Of a DNA stretch of 64,000 nucleotides, positions 55,624 through 64,000 are shown in pieces (the first letter of the stretch is position 1; each line of letters opens with the position of its first letter). A program made the translations under genes and the position numbers. This stretch comes from Elephas maximus indicus. Taxonomy: Eukaryota; Chordata; Mammalia; Proboscidea; Elephantidae. The notes below the pieces were generated by a model. It saw nothing but the letters and a program-made list of their open reading frames with translations. It was not told the DNA's origin and searched no databases. The stretch is taken from contig NC_064831.1 in the NCBI RefSeq assembly GCF_024166365.1, forward strand, positions 78,938,268 through 79,002,267. Direction: 5' to 3'.

Positions 55624-56849
55624 CCATAATATTGGGTATTTAGTATATGCCATAAAGAGATATGAAATATGATTCCCTGTCATTAAAGAACTCACAGTTC
55701 AGCAGTTCATTAGTTTTTCCATTAAGATTCTTTTATAAGAAGTAATAGAGATATTAAGAAATACGGACTTTACAAAACACACTTAATGACTCTCTGTGTG
55801 TAATTTAATAATAAGGTATTGAGAACCCATGAGAGAGAAACAAAAATACGCAGCAAGTCAATCATTCATAAAATCATAGACTCTAGACCTGGAGGGGACA
55901 ATCTATCCACCAATAAATCAATACCTATTGTGTGCTTTCAGTTTTCAAAGCTTTTACGAGTTGCCAAAGTCCAAAGTCTAAAGGGGGAAGAAAGCTACAA
56001 AAATTGAATAAGAGCTTGATAAACTGAAGCTGAGAATTAATTTAGTCTTCAATTATTTTGATATATAAACAAATGTTGAAGCAGGCTCCTTGGGGGCAGA
56101 GAATATTGAAGGAGAGGATACTGAGAGAGAGAGGAGAAAAAAGAACCTGAAAGGATGCAGAGAAGAGAGGGTACTGCCTGGAGGCTGCCAGAATCAGGTG
56201 ACTCTAATTAGGGAAGTTGGCCATGTATTTGGTTATCTCTGAGATAGAATGTATGGAAATCAGAGACTAGCATGCACGGTTAGACTCTGGAGTGCTGTGG
56301 GACCAGGAAATATGATTAGACCACATGCAAATCATTTAAGTTTAGTAAGCGCTTAGTGAGTTAGGGACTGGGTTCATTCAGAGATGCATAATTGAACAAA
56401 TAAGAATCAAAATAACAAGAAAGGAAACATTGGCCATGAATTTTTCTTTTTTCTTATTTTGTTTTCAACAGCAGCTCTGTAGAGATGGTTAAGATCAGGA
56501 TTCTAGACAGCACAGTTTAATAATGGATATTTTTTGCACATGGTTACCTTATACAATTTTTTTTTGACAGCTAAATATAAATATTGTTGTATTAAAAGTG
56601 AAATATAAATTTTCTTTACAATTTTTTAATAGTGATGGGCTCAAAATTTCCTGATTCGGGTTTTCTGGTTTAAATTTTTTAAAAATGTGAGCAATGTTAC
56701 TGGTACTGGGCTGTAAATGATTCTTTTAAGTCAAATTCTTGCATAGGGATTTCAAATAAAAGCAGATAGAGTCAATATATTCATATTTCTTATGTTTCAA
56801 AACCTAGTGAAATGACAGCAAATATGTACTAATAAAAAACAAATCAAAG
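55624..56849. other. Unassigned sequence
   Basis: A weak match to the old repeat (gccataaagagatatgaaat, about 55650) is possible. The rest shows no gene or recognisable element. Confidence 0.35.
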
Positions 56850-56860
56850 CTAACAAATCT

Positions 56861-59800
56861 TATTGTTGTTGGATACCATCGAGTTGGTTCTAACTCACAG
56901 TGATGCTACGCACAAAGGAAGGTAACACTGCCTGGTCTTGTGCCATCTTCACAATTATTACTCTGTTTGAGTCCATTGGTACAGCTACTGTGTCAATCCA
57001 TCTCACCGAGGGTCTTCCTCTTTTTTGCTGACCATCTACCTTACAAAGCATGATGTCCTTCTCCAGCGGCTGGTCCGGCCGGATAACATGTCTCAAGGAA
57101 GTGAGACAAACTCTTGCCATCCTCACTTCCAAGGACCACGAGCACCTGGCTGTTCTTCCAAGGTAGATTTGTTTGTTCTTCTGGCAGTCCATGGAATATT
57201 CAATATTTTTCACCAACACTGTAATTCAAATGCATTAATTCTTCTTCAGTCTTCCTTATTCACCACCCAGCTTTCACATGCATAAGAGGCAACTGAAAGT
57301 ACCATGGTTTGAGTCCAGCGCACCAGTTCTCAAAGTGACATTTTTGCTTTTTAACACTTTTTTTGCAGCATATCTGCCCAATGCGATATGATGTTTGATT
57401 TCTTGCCTGCTGCTTCCATGGGCGTTGATTATGGATCCAAGTAAAATGAAATCCTTGGCATCAGTATTTTCTCTGTTTATCATGATGTTGCCTATTGACC
57501 TCGTTGTGAGGACATTTGTTTTCTTTATGTTGCGGTGTAACCCCTGCTGAAGGCTTACCTGTAGTCTTTGATTTTCATCAGTAAGTGCTTCAAGGCCTCT
57601 TTGTTTTCAGCAAGCAAGGTTTTGTCATCTGCATATCGCAGGGTGTTAATGAGCCTTCCTCCAATCCTGATGCCAAGTTCTTCTTCATATAGTCTCAGAT
57701 TATTTGTTTCTCAGATTATTTGCTTTTCAGACTATTTGCTCATTGTGTAGATTCAATAAGTATGGTGAAAGGATATGACACTGGTGAACACTTTCTGGAT
57801 TTTAAACCACACAGCATCCCCTTTTTTGTTCTAACACCTGGCTCTTGGTCTATGTACATGTTCCACATGAGCACTTAAATGTTCTGGAATTCCCAGTCTT
57901 TACAATGCTTTTCCATAATTTGTTATGATCCACAAAATCAAATGCCTTTGCATAGTCAATAAAACACAAGCAAACATCTTTCTGGTACTCTCTGCTTTCA
58001 GCCAAGGTCCTTCTGACTTCAGAAATAATATCCCTTGTTCTGAATCTGGCTTGAATTTCTGGCAGTTCCCTGTCAATGTACTGCTGCAATCATATTTGAA
58101 TTATCTTCAGCAAAAAATTTACTTGCATGTGATATTAATGATAATGTTCAATAATTTCCGCATTTGGTTGGATCACCTTTCTTTGGAATGTGGATCTCTT
58201 CCAGTCGGTTGGCATGGTAGCTGTCTTTCAAATTTCTTGGCATAGATGAGTGAGGACCCCCAGGGCTGCATCCCTTTGTTGAAACATTGCAGTTGGCACC
58301 CCATCAATACCCAGAGCTCCGTTTTTTGCCAATGCCTTTAGTGCAGCTTGGACTTCTTCCTTCAATACCATTGGACCTTGTTGATGTCCTAACTCCTGAA
58401 ATGGTTGAATGTCGACCAAATCTTTCTGATACAGTGACTCTGTATATTCTTTCCATCTTCTTTTGATGCCTCCTGTGTTATTCAATATTTTACCCACAGA
58501 ATCCTTTAAAGTTGCAACTCAAGGCATGAATTTTTTCTTTAGTTCTTACATCTTGAGAAATGCCAAGCATATTCTTCCCTTTTGGTTTTCTAACTCCAGG
58601 TCTTTGCACGTTTCATTATAATACTCTACTTGGTCTTCCCAAGCCACCCTTTGAAATCCTCTGTTTAGCTTTTTTTTTTTTTTAAATTAATTTTTATTAA
58701 GCTTCAAGTGAACATTTACAATTCCAATCAGTCTGTCACATGTAGGTTTACATACATCTTACTCCCTTCTCCCTCTTGCTCTCCCCCTATTGAGTCAGCC
58801 CTTTCAGTCTCTCATTTCGTGCCAATTTTGCCATCTTCCCTCTCTCTCTATCTTCCCATCCCCCCTCCAGTCAAGAGTTGCCAACACACTCTCCAGTGTC
58901 CACCTAATTTAATTAGCTCACTCTTCATCAGCATCTCTCTCCCCACTGCTGACCAGTCCTTTTCATACCTGATGAGTTGTGTTCGGGGATGGTTCCTGTC
59001 CTGTGCCATCAGAAGTTCTGGGGAGCATTGTCTCTGGGATTCCTCTAGTCGCAGTCATACCATTAGGTATGGTCTTTTTATGAGCATTTGGGGTCTGTAT
59101 CCCATTGGTCTCCTGCTCCCTCAGGAGTTGTCTGTTGTGTTCCCTAACAGGGCAGACATCGATTGTGGCCGGGCACCAACTAGTTCTTCTGGTCTCAGGA
59201 TAATGTAGGTCTCTGGTTCATGTGGCCCTTTCTGTCTCTTGGGTTCTTAGTTGTCGTGTGACCTTGGTGTTCTTCCTTTGCCTTTCTCTGTTTAGCTTTT
59301 ACTTCACCATTTCTTCCTTTCATTTTAGCTACTCGACATTCAAGAGCAAACTTCAGAGTCTCTTCTGACATCCATTTTGGTCTTTTCTTCCATTTCTGTC
59401 TTTTCAATGACCTCTTGCTTTCTTCACGTATGATGTCCATTAAGTTATCCCACGACTTGTCTGGTCTTTGCTCATTAGTGTTCAGTATATCATATCTATT
59501 CTTGAGATGGTTCTAAATTCAGGTGGGATATACTCAAGGACATATTTTGGCTTTTGTGGACTTGTTTTAATTTTCTTCAGCTTCAACTTGAACTTGCTTA
59601 AGAGCAATTGATGGTCTGCTCTGTAGTTGGCCCTTGGCCTTTTTCTGACTGATGATATTGAGTTTTTCCATCATTTCTTTCACAGATGTAGTTGATTTGA
59701 CTCCTGTGTTTTCCATGCAGTGAGGTTCATCTGTATAAAAAAAAATAGTCACCTTTTATGTTATTGAAAAAAGGTATTTGCAGTGCAGAAGTTGATGGTC

Positions 59801-60712
59801 TTGCAAAACTCCATGATGGGATCTCCGGTGTTGTTTCTATCACCAAGGCCATCTTTTCCAACTACTGGTCCTTCTTTGTTTCCAACTTTTGCTTTCCAAT
59901 CGCCAGTAACTATCAATGCATTCTGATTTCATGTTTGATCAACTTCAGACTGCAGAAGCTGACAAAAATCTTTAATTTCCTCATCTTTGGCATTAGTGGT
60001 TGGTAGGTAAATTTGAATAATAGTTGTATTAACTGGACTTCCTTGTAGTCATATGGATATTATCTATCACTGACGGCATTCTACTTCAAGATAGATCTTG
60101 AAATGTTCTTTTTGATGATGAACATAATACCATTCCTCTTAAATTTGTCATTCCTGGAATAGTAGACCATGTGATTGTCTGATTCAAAATGGCTAATACC
60201 AATCCATTTCAGTTTACTAATGCCCAGGATATTGATCTTCATGCGTTCCATTTCATTTTTCAAGACTTCTAATTTTCCTAAATTCATACCTCATACGTTC
60301 CATGTTCTGATTATTAATGGATGTTTGCAGCTGTTTCTTCTCATTTTGAGTAGTGCCCCATCAGAAAACGAAGGTCTAGAAAGCTGTACATCACCCACAT
60401 CATTAAAGTCAACTCTACTTTGAGGATCCAGCTCTTACCCAGTTCTCTTTTGAGTGCCTTTCAACCCAAGGGCCTCATCTTCTGGCACTATGCCAGCCTA
60501 TGTTCCATTGCTATTCGTAAGATTTCACTGGCCAATTTTTTCAGAAATAGACTGCCAGGGCCTTCTTCCTAATCTGTCTTAGTCTGGAAGTTCCTCTGAA
60601 ACCTGTCCATCATGGATGGCCCTGCTGGTACTTGAATTCTGGTGGCATAGATCCCAACATCACAGCAACATGCAAGGCACCACAGTACGACAAACTGACA
60701 GATACATGGTGG
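56861..60712 (-). mobile_element. RTE retrotransposon 'F', nearly full length, split by an L1
   Basis: The tail complement (gttgttggataccatcgagt) starts at 56863 and the leader complement (acagtacgacaaactgacag) ends near 60712. Minus-strand coding remnants include 60287-60081 (endonuclease, GISKLKWIGISHFESDNH), 58497-58228 and 58089-57850 (RT, FIDYAKAFDFVDH) and 57219-56890 (C-terminal). All are broken by stops and frameshifts. Eleven-base duplications ctaacaaatct (56850-56860) and ccaacaactct (60713-60723) match at 9 positions. An L1 3' end interrupts it at 58674-59285. Confidence 0.93.
58674..59285 (-). mobile_element. L1 3' end with poly(A), inserted in RTE 'F'
   Basis: A T-run (the poly(A) of a minus-strand insert) and the complement of aataaa (58693-58698) mark its 3' end. 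Perfect 15-bp duplications ctctgtttagctttt flank it at 58659-58673 and 59286-59300. The long plus-strand open frame at 58708-59208 is antisense to this element and is not a gene. Confidence 0.9.
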
Positions 60713-60734
60713 CCAACAACTCTACTACTTAGTG

Positions 60735-61520
60735 TATGCCTAATAGAAATGTAAAAATATGTTCACAAAAAGACATGTAATAGAATGTTCATGGAAGCCT
60801 TATTCATAATAATCCCAAACTGGACACTACCTAAATGTCCAGCAATAAAGGCAATGTGTAGATAAACAGTATAGTAATCACATAATAGAATAATATACAG
60901 ACATGAGGCCAAATACAGTACAGCACAAGCAACAACAGGGCTACATCTTCTAACAGAAGGCTGAATGTAAGTAGCCAGACACAAAAGAGCATATACTCTA
61001 TGATACCCCTTATATAAAATACAAAACCAGACAAATTTAATATGGTGTTTTATGCCAGGTCCCTAAGTGGTGCAAACAGTTTGCACTCAGCTACTAACGT
61101 AAAGGTTGACAGTGCAAACTCACCCAGCAGAGCCACCATAGAAAGTCCTGGCAATCTGCCTTCATTAAGATTACATCCGAGAAAACCCTGTGGAGCAGTT
61201 CTACCCTGTAACACATGGTGGCACCATGAGTCGGAATCTACTTGACAGCAACAAGTTTGTGTTTGTGTATTTTTTTTTTTTTAGAGGTGAGGATAATAGA
61301 TACCCTTGAGAGAATATCTATTAGTTAGTGATTATCAAGGAGCAGAAGGCATATTTCTGAGACATTAGTAGTCATCTGCTTCTTGATCTGGGAGCTGGTT
61401 ACCTATGTATGCTCTTTACAAAAATAATCAAGCTCTATCTTCGTAATTTGTGAGTACACATATATATGTGTATGTGTGCATATATATGGATATGGATATA
61501 TGAACAAATGATTAAATAAA
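60735..61520 (+). mobile_element. L1 LINE 3' end
   Basis: 'cctaaatgtccagcaataaag', 'agccagacacaaaagagcat' and 'cttcttgatctgggagctgg' follow the order of an L1 ORF2 end and 3' UTR on the plus strand. An AfroSINE interrupts it at 61056-61255. A short AT/GT-rich microsatellite lies at about 61455-61500. Confidence 0.8.
61056..61255 (+). mobile_element. AfroSINE, long form
   Basis: The head (aggtccctaagtggtgcaaa), middle block (agtcctggcaatctgccttc) and tail (gagtcggaatctacttgaca) are clear. It lies in the L1 3' end. Confidence 0.93.
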
Positions 61521-62187
61521 TAATACCCATAGCAAGGGTGGAAAGCCATCAGCCAACATGTTCATTGTAGAGTTTATAAAAGGTATGAAGCTGATGGTAC
61601 AGAATGATGATAAAATCCAACGAAGCTGAGAAAATTGCAGACTCATCCAGGTGAAGAAGAGGGTGCCTAAAAAGCAATCTTTTCCATTAGAGTTCAGAGT
61701 AATCTCAAGATGATGAGCACTGGTGTCATAAAAGCAGAGCCTTGGGAGCTGGAGAAAATGCACTTTTTCTACCAAGACTGATCAACGCAGATTCTTATTT
61801 ACAAATATAAAAAGAGGATTAACTCTTTGGTTATCATTGGGTTAATGATATACCAGCCACTTTTTATGCCTCTGGACCTCAGAGATAAAGCATTATTCTG
61901 GTTCTAATCCATTTAGCATCAAGGTTGAAATACATGAAGCTCAGCCAACCTGAGTTGGAGCCTCATTGTTGTGTAGGTTGAGCATTCTATTAGGTGGTGC
62001 TTCCTGGATGTGCTAGTTTTATAAACTTTGGCCTTATTTTTCCTTTATTTCTGTAAGATAAGGGTTGCAAGCATAATTATGACTTTCCTGTGTGATAGTT
62101 AAGGAGCTCTGATGGGTTAGTTTTGGTTTTTCTGTGTCATAATTGAAAACCAGAGGTTCCCCATGTAACCTAATGGAAAAAAAAAAA
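61521..62187. other. Unassigned sequence
   Basis: I see no gene, RNA or recognisable repeat. Confidence 0.35.
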
Positions 62188-62343
62188 AATTACCATCGAG
62201 TTGATTCCAACTCATAGCGACCCTGTAGGACAGAGTAGCGACCCTATAGGACAGAGCAGAACTGCCCCATAGGGTTTCCAAGGAACAGCTGGTAGATTTA
62301 AACTGCTGACCTTTTGGTTAGCAGTTGAATGCCTAACCAAAGG
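62188..62343 (-). mobile_element. AfroSINE, short form, with a 21-bp internal duplication
   Basis: The tail complement (catcgagttgattccaactc) is followed by two adjacent copies of a 21-base unit (62216-62236 and 62237-62257; agcgaccctgtaggacagag), differing at two positions. The head complement is decayed. Confidence 0.92.
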
Positions 62344-62860
62344 CACCCACAATAAATTGTTCATATATCTCTCATTGGTATATTGTCATACCACAGATCG
62401 GTGGTGCCACAGTGCCACTCACTGCATTTGTGGCTATATTATCAGATCGTGTTTTTCAAAATCCATATTACCAGCCAAGATTTAAACACACTCAATCTGC
62501 AAGCATGCATTCTGATACTGAAAACACATGCCATGAAAAAGTTAAAAAAAAAAAAAGCAGAAAAAATGTAATAAAAAAAAAGGTTTTAAAATCCTTAAAC
62601 GTTTGAGGCAATCCTAACTTGTGAGACAAAACATTAAACTAAATGCAATCGTCAAACCCAGAAGGAAAAAAAAAAAAACAGAAAAAGGAAAACTTAATGT
62701 AGCAAAGTATAATCAATGTAGGCAGAAACATCAGTGGCGACATGCCTTCTTTCAAGTCAGGGAAATATCCTGATATCTTTAAATATTTTCACCTTTCTTC
62801 TTTATTCTCTCCTTCTGGATATCATAGAATTCAGGTTTCTAAGTGTTTGAGCACATCTCT
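62344..62860. other. Unassigned A-rich sequence
   Basis: Several A-runs occur (62545, 62571, 62667) with no recognisable element. Confidence 0.35.
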
Positions 62861-62863
62861 AAA

Positions 62864-63066
62864 ACGAGTTACCATCAAGAGGATTCCGACTCGTGGTGAC
62901 CCTATGTGTGTCAGAGTAAAACTGTGCTCTCTAGGGTTTTTACTGGCTGATTTTTCAGAAGTAAATTGCCAGCCCTTTCTTCTGAGGCACCTCTGGGTGG
63001 ACTCAGAGCTTAAACATTTTGAGTAGCAGCAGAGCACATCAACCGTTCATATGACCCAGGAGCTCT
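62864..63066 (-). mobile_element. AfroSINE, long form
   Basis: The tail complement (catcaagaggattccgactc), middle block (gccctttcttctgaggcacc) and a decayed head complement are present. Confidence 0.92.
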
Positions 63067-63119
63067 GAACACACCTAGGTTCCTCCTATAATGCTTCCTC
63101 CTCAGGGGTTTCACTGAAA

Positions 63120-63260
63120 CAAGAGTATATACAGTTGTGGGCTCTGAAACTCTGGCAAGCCAGTAACTTCCTTATGCCTCAGTATACTAATTTTTAAAGC
63201 AAGATATAATATCTACCTCATAGGATTGTAGTATGAATTAATGGAAACAATGTAATAAAG
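63120..63260 (+). mobile_element. MIR SINE
   Basis: 'ttccttatgcctcagtatac' then 'atatctacctcataggattg' is the usual MIR order. Confidence 0.7.
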
Positions 63261-64000
63261 TTTTCATTATACTGCCTGGGCAAAAAAAAATAAGTAAACA
63301 AACAAAACAAAAACAACACCACAACCCAAGTATTTAGCTTTGCACTTGGTAAACAATGGGTTTTAAAAAAAGCACTTTATTACAGTTTCCTCTCCTTTTT
63401 GTATAGGTTACAGATTTTGCTTCATCTGTCAATCTCTGTTGCTTTTGACGATTATAAGGCTGAGCAATAAAATGGAATTAAACTTTACATGTATCATATA
63501 TTATAAAGTCAGCTTTCGAGGCGACTAACTGGAATATTTAAATGTATCCCTGGAAGGTTTTTTAATGACATTTAAATATAGAAGGCAATATATAATTTTG
63601 GAATACAGCTTTGTAGGCAACTTTTATTTCATCATTTTCCTCTTTGATCCTCATTTAATTCTTCAAGTGCTTCTCTGATGAAGCAGCAGTCCAGTCCACT
63701 TGCCCAGAAATAAGTGGTCCCCTCTGTCAGTGGCTGGGGAATCTTTAAAGTCATCAGCCTATTCCCCCAAGCCACTGACCATTCCAGGCTCTACTCTTTC
63801 CATGGCCTGAGGTAGAGTGGTATGGCAGAGAGTACTTTAATTTTTTCTGTCTTTATTCTGACCATTTATAATTGATTTCAGTTAAATGCATGCATGTGGT
63901 GATTTCCCTGCTGGTTAGGCCTTTGAAAGTTATTGAAATAAAATTCAGTTTCCAAATTCCTGAGTGTCCTCTCACTTCTCCTACTGGGCCACAAATAGGC
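63261..64000. other. Unassigned sequence to the window end
   Basis: An A-rich tract lies at 63282-63320. The rest has no recognisable repeat. It could include conserved non-coding sequence, but nothing in the sequence alone shows it. Confidence 0.35.

Noticed and set aside
58708..59208. 166-codon plus-strand open frame
   Set aside because: It is antisense to an L1 3' end inserted in an RTE, bounded by a 15-bp duplication.
1..64000. CRISPR arrays, operons, bacterial or phage features
   Set aside because: The repeat content is mammalian throughout. The spaced similar units are dispersed SINEs, not arrays with unique spacers.

Overview
This window is nuclear DNA from a placental mammal, almost certainly an afrotherian and most likely an elephant. 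The evidence is about thirty tRNA-headed SINEs of the AfroSINE type and several copies of a BovB-related RTE retrotransposon of the kind abundant in elephants. No complete host protein gene is visible. The open frames are short and nearly all lie inside decayed transposons. The only possible host coding material is a weak exon-like pair at 5519-6161.

Layout. 1-5090: antisense L1 sequence, including the GC-rich 5' end of one old L1 with a degenerate minisatellite. 5.1-11.3 kb: mostly unassigned sequence with AfroSINEs and old mammalian repeats. 11,302-17,921: an RTE on the minus strand split by a nearly complete plus-strand RTE, the whole flanked by an 8-bp duplication. 18-22 kb: LTR-like fragments, SINEs and a GC-rich patch. 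22.1-32.5 kb: one old antisense L1 cut apart by an LTR, a second RTE-in-RTE nest, a duplicated block copied from 33 kb, another LTR, and a SINE > LTR > L1 nest. 33-34.6 kb: a further layered nest. 35-39 kb: a hAT-like fossil, SINEs and a short RTE derivative. 39,325-42,572: a nearly full-length RTE. 43-56.8 kb: MIR, L2, L1 and LTR fragments, a second short RTE derivative (48.3 kb), and a composite SINE with a tRNA-Gly-like head on an RTE-derived body (50.7 kb). 56,861-60,712: another long RTE split by an L1 3' end. 60.7-64 kb: an L1 3' end, SINEs, a MIR and unassigned sequence.

The elements form a parasite chain. RTE copies carry an endonuclease/reverse transcriptase frame (broken in every copy here). 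AfroSINEs have a tRNA-like head with A and B boxes and end in the same 3' tail as RTE, so RTE machinery probably mobilised them. Two short elements keep only the RTE 5' leader and 3' tail, and a third has a tRNA-Gly-like head on that body. Together they look like a series from autonomous RTE to SINE. L1 inserts with poly(A) and 13-15 bp target-site duplications show a separate L1 activity. Family names are from recognition of sequence, not from a database search.
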